The notes under the pieces were generated by a model. It was given only the letters and a program-made list of their open reading frames with translations. It did not search any database and was not told the DNA's origin. The translations under genes were made by a program, and so were the position numbers. DNA of 54,209 bases from a virus. Shown here piece after piece: positions 1-6,297 of this stretch; position 1 is the first letter of the stretch, and each line of letters starts with the position of its first letter. The stretch is taken from positions 1-54,209 of the IMG/VR virus record IMGVR_UViG_3300008050_000051; one strand, written 5' to 3'.

Positions 1-60
1 CGCAGCCGCAGCGCAAGCTCATCATGATACAATTTTTGGAACTGGAGAAGAGGAATAATT

Positions 61-192
61 ATGAAACTTGAAATGACTGACAAGTGGGTTCACCGAGCCC
101 TGATCGCGTTCTTAGGCTTTGGTGCCTGTTCTTACGGGTGCATGTTTGTCACCTACGTCTTGTGGTTCATGGGAGTAATTGAGGGGCAGTAA
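61..192 (+). CDS. small single-pass membrane protein
   Basis: A 43-residue reading frame starts at ATG 61 after a purine-rich AGAGG-type ribosome site at about 47-53. Residues 1-10 are polar and charged; residues 12-39 are almost entirely hydrophobic or aromatic and would form one membrane segment; the tail is short. The stop overlaps the next start by one base (TAATG), which suggests translational coupling and supports the gene being real. No family is recognised. Small membrane proteins of this kind are common in phage accessory regions, but nothing shows which membrane process it touches. Confidence 0.55.
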   Translation: MKLEMTDKWVHRALIAFLGFGACSYGCMFVTYVLWFMGVIEGQ

Positions 193-563
193 TGGGATTC
201 TTTAGCTGGAACTGTAAAGGATGTGAAGAGAGCATTAAAGCTCCGTATGATATTCCTGAAAATATCAAGTGGCAGAACGATTGTGTAGTAATAATGGAGG
301 ATGAATCTTTTGTTACAGGCTGCTATGATGGGTATGGTCGTATAGATGACTTTGAGATAATGGAGGAGAGTGAACCTTCCCTGTGGCACAAAAGGTGTTG
401 GGAGAAGGCTGGTAAGCCAAAATATACTGGTGCTTCCAACCATGCAGCCGATCAAGGATTCTTTTACGATTACCCAACTAAGGCAAACATGCCTATTTCT
501 GAATACGAACCTTTTACTCAGGAAGAACTCTCTGCTAGAGATACTTATGAAAAGCACCCATAG
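192..563 (+). CDS. conserved phage-type hypothetical protein, Cys-containing
   Basis: The 123-residue product begins MGFFSWNCKGC, with C8 and C11 forming a CxxC pair, and has further cysteines at about C30, C43 and C69. Small proteins opening with a similar MGFFSW-Cys motif occur in many environmental and marine phages without known function; that is recollection of the family, not a search result. The pattern may fit a small metal-binding or treble-clef fold, but the ligands cannot be assigned. It lies in a compact + strand operon and its start overlaps the preceding stop by one base. Confidence 0.7.
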   Translation: MGFFSWNCKGCEESIKAPYDIPENIKWQNDCVVIMEDESFVTGCYDGYGRIDDFEIMEESEPSLWHKRCWEKAGKPKYTGASNHAADQGFFYDYPTKANMPISEYEPFTQEELSARDTYEKHP

Positions 564-569
564 CTCAAG

Positions 570-770
570 ATGAATAAAGAAATCACTGTACAATTAACGC
601 TTGAATGGACTTTCAATCAAAGAGATTGGAGCGACGAACAAAAACACATTGAAGAACTAAAAAAGGAGCCAAAAGTAACTTTGGGGTATGATTTAATCCA
701 TTCCCTTTTTATGTTAAATGATCTCGACTACCCCGCTATCACAAAATGTAAAGTAGTAGCACATGAATAG
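570..770 (+). CDS. hypothetical protein (66 aa)
   Basis: A small acidic protein with a charged middle section (residues 20-35) followed by a mixed hydrophobic C-terminal half. It starts 6 bp after the previous gene and its last codons overlap the next start at 763 by 8 bp, so it behaves as part of the same operon. No motif is recognised. Confidence 0.6.
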   Translation: MNKEITVQLTLEWTFNQRDWSDEQKHIEELKKEPKVTLGYDLIHSLFMLNDLDYPAITKCKVVAHE

Positions 771-1320
771 TAATCAATTTCAACTAATTGAGAAGAAGTA
801 TGGGAAACTAATTCACAAAATCGGTCATTGGATCTCAGGAGATAATGCAATTTCTGGACATGAGGACAATACCCAGGACATTTGGATTGCAGCGATTGGA
901 GCTATTCGGGGTTATGAGAAGAAAGAGAACTTAACTTTTGACCAGTTCTGGGGTAGCAAAGGGTTTGACAAGTATCTTAAGACTTGCCTGTGGAATGTTA
1001 AAAACAGTAAGGGTGCGAAGATTACTAAGAAATACCCTATTACAAAAGGCACTGTGGATGTTGTGGGAAATGAGGAAGTTCTACAACGGGAGGATACTTC
1101 CGTAATATCCCCAGAGACAGAACTATTTTTGGAGGAGGTACATGAAATGCTAACGAAGGATGAATCTCAGGTAATTAAATCTATCTTAGATGACCCTAAG
1201 TACATTAAACCTTCTGGGAAAGTTAACGTGAACGCTCTAGCTAAGAAAATGGGAATGACTTGGAACGAGGTCCACATTATAGTGGGTCAGATTGGAACCA
1301 AAATAGAAAACGAACTTTAA
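763..1320 (+). CDS. sigma-factor-like protein (region 2 / region 4 pattern)
   Basis: A 185-residue protein with the layout of a small sigma70-family factor. The N-terminal half (about residues 8-85) carries a helical stretch with EDNTQDIWIAAIGAIRGYEK, resembling region 2, which binds RNA polymerase core and melts the -10 element. The C-terminal part (about 118-185) has ETELFLEEVHEML, then a KSILDDP segment and a helix-turn-helix-like stretch (NALAKKMGMTWNEV), resembling region 4. Short phage sigma-like proteins, such as T4 gp55, direct late transcription. The identification is pattern-based; a helix-turn-helix regulator without sigma activity is possible. If it is a sigma factor, it could control the late operons to the right. 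Confidence 0.5.
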   Translation: MNSNQFQLIEKKYGKLIHKIGHWISGDNAISGHEDNTQDIWIAAIGAIRGYEKKENLTFDQFWGSKGFDKYLKTCLWNVKNSKGAKITKKYPITKGTVDVVGNEEVLQREDTSVISPETELFLEEVHEMLTKDESQVIKSILDDPKYIKPSGKVNVNALAKKMGMTWNEVHIIVGQIGTKIENEL

Positions 1321-1325
1321 GACAT

Positions 1326-1532
1326 ATGAAAACTATTTACACGAAAAAAGAGAGAAGAGAAGAACTACAAAATAAATTGGACCGTATGGAAGCTGCTCAT
1401 ACTAAAAAGTTCAGTCAACATATTGGCAGCGAAGGTGCATATAGAGATTCATGTAAAGCTAATCACTTGGTTTACTTGGAACTGTTTAAATTGTGTGAGG
1501 AGCTTGGAGATCCTATCCCCGTAAGAAGTTAA
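1326..1532 (+). CDS. hypothetical protein (68 aa)
   Basis: ATG 1326 lies 5 bp after the previous stop and gives a 68-residue, charged, helix-prone protein (KKERREELQNKLDRMEAAHT near the start). An in-frame upstream ATG at 1260 would overlap the sigma-like gene by 60 bp, so 1326 is preferred. Residues 4-30 could form a short coiled coil. Function unknown. Confidence 0.6.
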   Translation: MKTIYTKKERREELQNKLDRMEAAHTKKFSQHIGSEGAYRDSCKANHLVYLELFKLCEELGDPIPVRS

Positions 1533-1540
1533 AAAGAATT

Positions 1541-1867
1541 ATGAAAATTTACATTAGTGGAGCAATCACAGGGCTTGAGGAGAAAGAGTATAGAAAAGCA
1601 TTTTCGGATGCTTGTGTGTACTTGACAAGCAAGGGACATAAGTATGTGGATCCCAGCCAATTAGGGCAACCAGAACACCGTTCCTGGCACTATTATATGA
1701 AGGAGGCAATTCCTTTGTTATGCAAGTGCGATGCTATCTATATGTTGGAGGGCTGGTACAAGAGCAGGGGCGCACAATTAGAACACACGATTGCAAAAGC
1801 CTTAGATATGCCTGTATTTGAAGAATCCAGGGAAGTAAACTTAGACAAAGGAGGATATGGAAAATAA
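1541..1867 (+). CDS. DUF4406 / nucleoside deoxyribosyltransferase-like protein
   Basis: The 108-residue product starts MKIYISGAITGL, the hallmark opening of DUF4406 proteins, and later has a C-D-A-I-Y-M-L-x-G-W segment followed by a GAQLEH stretch and IAKALDMPVF. That order (N-terminal beta strand with SG-I-T-G, an aspartate strand, a Gly/Glu helix, a final beta strand) matches the nucleoside 2-deoxyribosyltransferase-like Rossmann fold. Family members are frequent in phages; the substrate is not established. A strong AGGAGG site at its 3' end belongs to a downstream frame. Confidence 0.75.
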   Translation: MKIYISGAITGLEEKEYRKAFSDACVYLTSKGHKYVDPSQLGQPEHRSWHYYMKEAIPLLCKCDAIYMLEGWYKSRGAQLEHTIAKALDMPVFEESREVNLDKGGYGK

Positions 1868-1931
1868 AATGCCTAATAAAAAAGACAAAACCGCAACCAA
1901 GAAGATTTGGAGGGTGCTAACAGGTAAGTAA
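1857..1931 (+). CDS. possible very small basic peptide
   Basis: A 24-codon frame from ATG 1857 (or 20 codons from ATG 1869) encodes a lysine-rich peptide. A strong AAAGGAGG ribosome site at 1847-1854 fits the 1869 start best. It overlaps the end of the DUF4406 gene and ends 5 bp before the next frame. Part of its coding DNA (1877-1897) is an exact 21-bp match to 5073-5093 inside a - strand gene, so the DNA may be conserved for another reason. Confidence 0.3.
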   Translation: MENKMPNKKDKTATKKIWRVLTGK

Positions 1932-1936
1932 CTATC

Positions 1937-2059
1937 ATGGGTTTTTTTTCAAGACTAATTTACGCTACACTTGTCCCTAAAGAAGTTAGGGATGCTACTA
2001 TGATTGACGAACTAAAAAAATTAAACGCACAAAAGAAAAAGGAGAAAAAAAAGAAATGA
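1937..2059 (+). CDS. small basic hypothetical protein (40 aa)
   Basis: The product starts MGFFSRLIYATLVPKEV and ends in a run of lysines. The stop overlaps the next ATG as ATGA (2056-2059), typical of coupled phage genes. The N-terminus could be a short amphipathic or membrane-associated helix and the C-terminus is strongly positive. No family is recognised. Confidence 0.45.
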   Translation: MGFFSRLIYATLVPKEVRDATMIDELKKLNAQKKKEKKKK

Positions 2060-2511
2060 AAAACATATTTACTAGATTTTCTAAAGATTACGAAACCTTT
2101 TCTTTGCTCTTTGCTTCCTTCATGTTATTTGTTATTTTTAACACACTGCTTTTTTCCTCCTGGGGATTTGTTTCCCCTCCACAAGTTTCGGGGAGCCCAG
2201 GAGACAATATCAGGAGGCTTTCTTCCTATAAAGGAAGCCATTACGCAGGGTTCGCTGAATTTAGGGTTAACGAATTTGAGTTTGATTCCTTTGGTCAAGT
2301 GCAACTAAAAGGAGAGCCTTACGATATTCTTCTTAATGTAACTAAGATTACCCGTGCCTATCGTCTAGAGAGTGGTAGTGTTAATAAGAAAACATTTTAT
2401 TCTACTCTCGTTTTTGTAGATTTCCAGAAAGAACCTTTGCTACTTCGCCAGTCTTACAAAGATGTGAGTAGCTCTATTAGAAAAAGTATGGAGTATTTGG
2501 CGAATGACTAG
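2056..2511 (+). CDS. membrane-anchored hypothetical protein (151 aa)
   Basis: After a short charged start, residues 15-34 (FSLLFASFMLFVIFNTLLFS) form one clear membrane segment, with the remaining ~115 residues probably outside the cytoplasm. The distal part alternates polar and hydrophobic residues as in a beta-rich domain and has no cysteines. Its stop overlaps a second small membrane-protein frame at 2504. With the lipoprotein at 2679 this makes a run of three envelope-directed products. A spanin-like role is conceivable but nothing specific supports it. Confidence 0.6.
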   Translation: MKNIFTRFSKDYETFSLLFASFMLFVIFNTLLFSSWGFVSPPQVSGSPGDNIRRLSSYKGSHYAGFAEFRVNEFEFDSFGQVQLKGEPYDILLNVTKITRAYRLESGSVNKKTFYSTLVFVDFQKEPLLLRQSYKDVSSSIRKSMEYLAND

Positions 2512-2617
2512 GAGAGGGGAGGTTAGTGCTAAGTTGATTATTAAGTGCTTGCTTGCCGTTTTGGCAGGGATGGGGGCTACATATCTTCTTATTAAATGGA
2601 CGTTTTCCAATATATAA
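2504..2617 (+). CDS. small membrane protein (37 aa)
   Basis: ATG 2504 overlaps the preceding stop by 8 bp and gives 37 residues: a basic start (MTRRGEVSAK) followed by LIIKCLLAVLAGMGATYLLI, one membrane helix. Codon phase and overlap suggest a coupled gene. It lies directly before the lipoprotein gene. Function unknown. Confidence 0.45.
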   Translation: MTRRGEVSAKLIIKCLLAVLAGMGATYLLIKWTFSNI

Positions 2618-2678
2618 AATTGAAGAATATAATCAAAACAATATAATACTTCGGGGAAAAGAGATAAGGGTAAACACA

Positions 2679-3251
2679 ATGCTAAAAAATACAATAAGAA
2701 ACTTACTGTTCTTGATTGGGATAGGAATATTAGGAGTAAGCTGTAGTCAAAATAGCGCACCCTCAGATGATGATGATGGTGGTGGGGATGATCCTCCCCG
2801 ACCTCCTGTGTACGATCACGACGAAGAGGAACCGAATGATGAACTCTTTGATGCTCAATTTATTGCAGTCCTTCCTAACTTCGCTGGCCCCGAAGTAATT
2901 CTAGGAGAGCATTGGATTCCTTATGACCCAGACTGTTATCAGTTTTGGCTTGACCCAAGTATGTCACACCCTTCTATTCATGTTAGCATTAATTTACTAA
3001 CAGACTCTATTCTTTCACCCAAAATTAAACTTTGGCAAACCACATATGATTCGGTAGGCAACCCTGACGGACATATCCTTAGAGGTACTTGGGTGGGACA
3101 AGATGGGCATTTATTTATTGACGCTTTTGAAGTTGAATATGGAGGTCTTCTTGTTGATAACGACCTGATTATTGAACTTATCCCATGGGGTGGCATCGCA
3201 GACCTAGAATTACTCGATGATGAATACTTACTAGAATTTTGGAGCAACTAA
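2679..3251 (+). CDS. predicted secreted lipoprotein with a PPC-like domain
   Basis: ATG 2679 is chosen over an upstream in-frame ATG at 2553 because it follows a GATAAGGG site and begins a signal peptide: MLKNTIRNLL, a hydrophobic core, then LGVSC, a lipobox-like site with C23 as probable lipidated residue. A very acidic linker (residues 29-58, Asp/Gly/Pro/Glu-rich) leads to EEEPNDELFDAQFI, the Glu-Pro-Asn-Asp opening typical of bacterial pre-peptidase C-terminal (PPC) beta-sandwich domains, then a D-x-D-x-Y-x-F segment. Phage-encoded lipoproteins often alter the infected cell's surface (for example superinfection exclusion); that role is inference. The spelling SAPSD shares an 18-bp DNA match with 5054-5071 on the other strand. 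Confidence 0.65.
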   Translation: MLKNTIRNLLFLIGIGILGVSCSQNSAPSDDDDGGGDDPPRPPVYDHDEEEPNDELFDAQFIAVLPNFAGPEVILGEHWIPYDPDCYQFWLDPSMSHPSIHVSINLLTDSILSPKIKLWQTTYDSVGNPDGHILRGTWVGQDGHLFIDAFEVEYGGLLVDNDLIIELIPWGGIADLELLDDEYLLEFWSN

Positions 3252-3589
3252 TGTGCTATAGACCATTACCCGATAGCCTAACAATCAAAAAGTCAAGAAT
3301 AGAGGGATTAGGACTGTTCGCAAAAGAATTTATTAAAAAAGAAACAGAACTAGGAATCTCCCATTACTACTTTGAAGATGATTTGATTAGAACTCCACTA
3401 GGAGGGTTTTATAACCACTCAGATGCACCAAATTGCTACTCTAAAACAAAAGTTACCGAGACAGGAATAGATGAGGTAATCCTAATCACAGGAAGAGATA
3501 TTCAAGCAGGAGAAGAGATTACAACCTACTATATCATACAACCACTACCACTACCTAATCATGACAAAAAACACGCCATTTCAAAATGA
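3251..3589 (+). CDS. small SET-domain protein (putative protein lysine methyltransferase)
   Basis: From ATG 3251 (overlapping the lipoprotein stop by one base) the product has 112 residues. It shows the SET signature in order: SRIEGLGLFA near residues 15-24, NHSDAPNC at 55-62 (the canonical NHSxxPN motif that forms the S-adenosylmethionine pocket knot), and GEEITTYY at 87-94 (the GEELxxDY motif). This is close to the minimal SET fold, without pre-SET cysteines. Known SET proteins methylate lysines; a phage copy might modify host ribosomal or chromosomal proteins or a virion protein, but the target cannot be read. The 3' end overlaps the next gene by 29 bp. Confidence 0.8.
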   Translation: MCYRPLPDSLTIKKSRIEGLGLFAKEFIKKETELGISHYYFEDDLIRTPLGGFYNHSDAPNCYSKTKVTETGIDEVILITGRDIQAGEEITTYYIIQPLPLPNHDKKHAISK

Positions 3590-3869
3590 CCTGCTTGTGC
3601 AATACGCAGGAATGCCCAGAGGAATTTGGAATCTTATCTGTACCAAACGTGACCTGACAATGTATGTCAAACAAGGAATAAAACCAAATAGGTACTGGAA
3701 GGTAACGGATGTTAAGAAGTATTTCGGCATCACCGGAACAGGCGAAACGCTACTGGAAAATTTTATGAAAGTGTTTCTCCAGTACGTTACTCTATTTGAC
3801 CGAGACCCCACATTACTTTGGCAAGTCCATGATGAGGATGGGGAAGTACGCCTAGAGCCCAATTCTTAA
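3561..3869 (+). CDS. hypothetical protein (102 aa)
   Basis: A compact soluble protein overlapping the SET gene by 29 bp and ending 4 bp before the acetyltransferase gene. It contains the hexapeptide ICTKRD, encoded by a 17-bp stretch (3636-3652) repeated exactly at 3919-3935 in the next gene. Predicted mixed alpha/beta character; no family recognised. Confidence 0.65.
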   Translation: MTKNTPFQNDLLVQYAGMPRGIWNLICTKRDLTMYVKQGIKPNRYWKVTDVKKYFGITGTGETLLENFMKVFLQYVTLFDRDPTLLWQVHDEDGEVRLEPNS

Positions 3870-3873
3870 AGTA

Positions 3874-4437
3874 ATGTATGAAGATTTTAAAATAAAAAGT
3901 ATAGTACTTAAACAATTCATCTGTACCAAACGTGATGTGGAGCTGCAAGATCAGAATCTATCTCTTTTTCGGCAGACAAAGAAACTACTATATGAAGAAT
4001 TCCCAGACCATGAAGATACTGATCTAGAAGAACAATACAAATGGATAGTAATAGCTACGAAAGATAGTGAAGTGGTGGGAGTAATAACAGCTAATAAGTA
4101 TATCCCTAAGAAAGCACTATTATGTGATATCGTAGTAAAGAAAAGCTATAGATCCAAAGGTATAGGTATAAAACTATTAAAGGGTATGGGAATAGAATTG
4201 AGGAGAGAAGGGTATACACACCTGTTAGGATTTACACCTAAAAAGTCAAAAGATGCACTTAGTACATATAAGAGGGTTCATACAAAACAAGAAGAGATGA
4301 TTGTTACTACTAGTGAACTGGATATTAGTATTGCACATATAGAACAGCTAGAAATGAGATTGATAAGTAGGGAGGATAGGAGGAAAAAGAGGTTGGAAAG
4401 GGATAGTAAGGGAGTAACAACCAAAAAGTCAAATTAG
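3874..4437 (+). CDS. GNAT-family N-acetyltransferase
   Basis: The 187-residue product has the GNAT core: a beta strand KWIVIATKDSEVVGVI (about 56-71), then the acetyl-CoA loop CDIVVKKSYRSKGIGIKLL with R-x-x-G-x-G at R93-G98, and a following helix with GYTHLLGF. The fold transfers an acyl group from acyl-CoA to an amine; the acceptor is unknown. The C-terminal 40 residues are basic. The final codons (TTKKSN) lie inside the first unit of the 50-bp-phased repeat, so the gene end and the repeat region are physically joined. Confidence 0.8.
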   Translation: MYEDFKIKSIVLKQFICTKRDVELQDQNLSLFRQTKKLLYEEFPDHEDTDLEEQYKWIVIATKDSEVVGVITANKYIPKKALLCDIVVKKSYRSKGIGIKLLKGMGIELRREGYTHLLGFTPKKSKDALSTYKRVHTKQEEMIVTTSELDISIAHIEQLEMRLISREDRRKKRLERDSKGVTTKKSN

Positions 4438-4542
4438 AACAAAGTTTTCACTTTTTTTCTTGAAACTAAACCAAAAAGTCAAATCATTTAGAATTGAGTA
4501 ACAAATAAGTCAATGTACAACCAAAAAGTCAAATTAGACTAA
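4417..4542 (+). repeat. three direct repeats phased at exactly 50 bp
   Basis: The 14-mer ccaaaaagtcaaat occurs at 4421-4434, 4471-4484 and 4521-4534, exactly 50 bp apart. Copies one and three match over 22 bp (4417-4438 and 4517-4538). The DNA between copies is not conserved, so this is not a recent tandem duplication but spaced sites. Five helical turns of spacing would put the sites on nearly the same DNA face. Related fragments occur inside coding DNA near 3285 and 4242. Protein-binding or replication iterons are possible. Confidence 0.6.
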
Positions 4543-4820
4543 ATTGAAATTACTGTTTTGCTTGACCCAAAAATAGTAAAAAAACAAATTCAAACACCCG
4601 TTTGAAATTAGCTCCGAGCTTTTTTCAGATTTTGCATGGAATTGGGGGTCAAAACTAAATAATTCCAATTCCGATTTTTTTTCCAAAAACCTCATTTTTG
4701 ACCCCGTAAGAAAGGATTCTCTGAAGTGAAATACTAACTTTTTCCATTTTCAAAAAACCACCTAAATTTATGCTCAAAACTAAATAACAATAATCCAAAG
4801 CTGCGCCTGAAGAGGTACTA
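4543..4820. other. AT-rich non-coding region with inverted and direct repeats
   Basis: No credible gene is seen here. It holds a small hairpin ttcaaac/gtttgaa at 4589-4606; nested inverted repeats ggaattgg (4638-4645) with ccaattcc (4665-4672), and ggggtcaaaa (4645-4654) with ttttgacccc (4696-4705); and a 14-bp direct repeat tcaaaactaaataa at 4649-4662 and 4774-4787. With the phased repeats just upstream this is a ~400-bp structured spacer between convergent gene blocks, plausible as a regulatory or replication locus. Confidence 0.5.
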
Positions 4821-4858
4821 AAATACCCTCCAAACTAATCCAAGTTTGGAGGGTATTT
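4821..4858. terminator. strong bidirectional hairpin terminator
   Basis: A perfect 16-bp inverted repeat (4821-4836 with 4843-4858) and 6-nt loop contains accctccaaact on one arm. The outer pairs are A/T-rich, so the transcript in either direction ends its hairpin with U residues. It sits between the + strand block ending at 4437 and the - strand gene ending at 4875, as expected for a shared terminator between convergent operons. Confidence 0.8.
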
Positions 4859-4874
4859 CTATTTATACTCTTTT

Positions 4875-5195
4875 CTACTCTGATTCTTCTTTCATGGGAA
4901 CATAAAATCCATCTGAGGTAGTACATTCCCAACCAGTGTAAACAACCAATTGCCCGTCAAGATCTTTCCCTAACTCCATTTCGGGGAAGATCTCTAACAT
5001 TATTCGCATAATATCGTCAAAGTGATAAGGTCCTAACCTCTTATCCTTGTCACCATCTGAGGGTGCGCTATATAAAAAAGACAAAACCGCAACATCGAGC
5101 CTATCCGCTGCCATTTCTTTACGCTTCTTTTCTAGACTTTCCTTTGCCATTTTTTTACGCTTCTTCCAAGCGTTGCTTTCGGGTTCTTTATCCAT
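4875..5195 (-). CDS. hypothetical charged protein (106 aa)
   Basis: The N-terminal third is lysine/glutamate-rich with an internal near-repeat (KKRKKMAKE / KKRKEMAAD at about residues 11-32); the rest appears globular, ending acidic. It starts 9 bp downstream of the Gp88-like gene stop and is last in the - strand block, ending 17 bp before the hairpin terminator. Part of its DNA (5054-5093) is a mosaic of two exact matches to the + strand accessory block. No family recognised. Confidence 0.65.
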   Translation of the reverse strand: MDKEPESNAWKKRKKMAKESLEKKRKEMAADRLDVAVLSFLYSAPSDGDKDKRLGPYHFDDIMRIMLEIFPEMELGKDLDGQLVVYTGWECTTSDGFYVPMKEESE

Positions 5196-5204
5196 TTCAA
5201 TTCT

Positions 5205-5849
5205 TTAGTGTGAGAGAAACCTAACTGTTTTCGATACGCTCCAACATAATCCACAAGCTGCACAGCTTGCGGACTTTTCAGTTTGTTCCGGGCAGACAAA
5301 AGACTTGCCCTCGAATGATTCCTCGGCTGCGTAGAGATTAGATCCAGTGTACTCTTTTGAGCGGGAATAGCGAATTACGCAACGCTCCGAGAATTTTCTA
5401 TTTAGCTCCTGGATTGCTTTTCCGATTCGGCTTTCTTCTTCTCTACCAGTGTATCCAAACAAACATAGGGAAGAATACTTCCAAAGCATCTCATCCCAGA
5501 AATTCACATAATCCACGCTATAGAAATCACCTAGAACGTGGAGCCTAATTACAATCCCTTGCGGGTGCTTTTTCATTAGGGCTGCAATTTCAATTTCCAG
5601 CTTATCGGTTAGCCCGTTAGTAGAAAACCTATGGGCGAAAGGCATGTTATTACCGTAACAATCTTCCCAATGATGGCAAGAAGGGGGACACGTTTCCCTT
5701 TCAATCAAAGTGAGAGAGAATAGCTTTTTCCCCCTCCATTTCTTAGATGTAATCTTGAAACCAAGCTTCTTATTATTAGAGCCTTGCTTCAAGATTGTAT
5801 TTCCATCCACGGATCGGATGGATTTCTGAAACCGTGTAGATACTTTCAT
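5205..5849 (-). CDS. Gp88-like phage protein
   Basis: ATG 5849 gives 214 residues; a GTG at 5867 is in frame, but TATGCT at 5856-5861 looks like a -10 box only 6 nt before the ATG. The pattern C54-x3-C58-x5-C64 followed by YGNNMPFAHR, then HVLGDFYSVDYVNFW (about 104-118), and a C-terminal cluster of cysteines, matches the phage Gp88 family known from mycobacteriophages and many environmental phages. Its biochemical function is not established; the conserved cysteines suggest metal or Fe-S binding. Confidence is good for the family and nil for mechanism. Confidence 0.7.
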   Translation of the reverse strand: MKVSTRFQKSIRSVDGNTILKQGSNNKKLGFKITSKKWRGKKLFSLTLIERETCPPSCHHWEDCYGNNMPFAHRFSTNGLTDKLEIEIAALMKKHPQGIVIRLHVLGDFYSVDYVNFWDEMLWKYSSLCLFGYTGREEESRIGKAIQELNRKFSERCVIRYSRSKEYTGSNLYAAEESFEGKSFVCPEQTEKSASCAACGLCWSVSKTVRFLSH

Positions 5850-5918
5850 TAGGGTAGCATACCACACTCACGGCCAAAATGGGGGACTAATCCGAGAAAA
5901 GTTCAGAAAGTAGTTGTC

Positions 5919-6030
5919 GTAAGTGCTTGTCCTGTATAGACTTAGGGCCCCGGCCCCGGCGATTTTTGTAAAATCTATGTAAAAAGCCCCCGCTGTTACC
6001 AGCAGGGGCCTAATATATAAATAGTTATAG
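5919..6030 (-). repeat. intergenic regulatory repeat, copy A
   Basis: First of six dispersed copies. It contains the invariant 26-bp core at 5921-5946, a GC-rich stretch, the tandem TTTACA-type boxes, a terminator hairpin and an AT-rich end. From the core to 6030 it is nearly identical to copy B. It lacks the promoter half found in copies B-F; that part is replaced by unrelated sequence before the Gp88-like gene. Confidence 0.8.
5981..6009 (-). terminator. rho-independent terminator in repeat copy A
   Basis: On the - strand gcccctgctg pairs with cagcgggggc (10 bp including one G-U) around a GTAA loop, followed by a TTTTT tract. It ends transcripts coming from the RNA region and the 6456-6944 genes. 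Confidence 0.8.
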
Positions 6031-6297
6031 AGGTGGAGAGGCTAGAGTAGCGGGACTCACTTTATTACCCGCACCCCATGACAAGCTTCTACGGTGCTTG
6101 CAACCTATGAAACTGTAGTTCATTTCATGAGGCGTTACCTGTGTTTGGGTTCTCTGTCACATTAGACCGTCTTAGGGGTCTCCCCCTTCTCCCTTGTACA
6201 GTTATCCGAGGATACCCTCCAGTTACCGAGGGCATTACCTGATACTCTACTCCAGAGGTTTGCAACCCTCTGAAGTCTCTCCGTGTTTTCAATGTGC
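6031..6297 (-). other. structured non-coding tail downstream of the tmRNA-like RNA
   Basis: No gene is seen in 267 bp. Read on the - strand it is rich in short hairpins: CAGAGG/CCTCTG just after the CCA end, CCCTC/GAGGG, TATC-CTCG-GATA, AGGGG-GAGA-CCCCT with a GNRA-type tetraloop, ATGAAA/TTTCAT, and GCGGG/CCCGC. Around 6071-6101, GCAAG/CTTGT and GCACC/GGTGC interleave, so they either compete or form a pseudoknot, although the connecting loop would be very short. It lies between the tRNA-like element and terminator A, so it should be transcribed with it. No tmRNA tag frame ending in Ala-Ala-stop was found. Confidence 0.45.

Noticed and set aside
4421-4534. CRISPR-like repeats
   Set aside because: The repeat is only 14 bp with 36-bp gaps and three copies, lacks dyad structure, and the first copy lies in coding sequence.
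6016-6023. T4-type late promoter TATAAATA on the + strand in copies A and B (also 7345-7352)
   Set aside because: It faces away from the genes, lies in DNA just beside a terminator, and the AT-rich repeat end makes a chance match likely.
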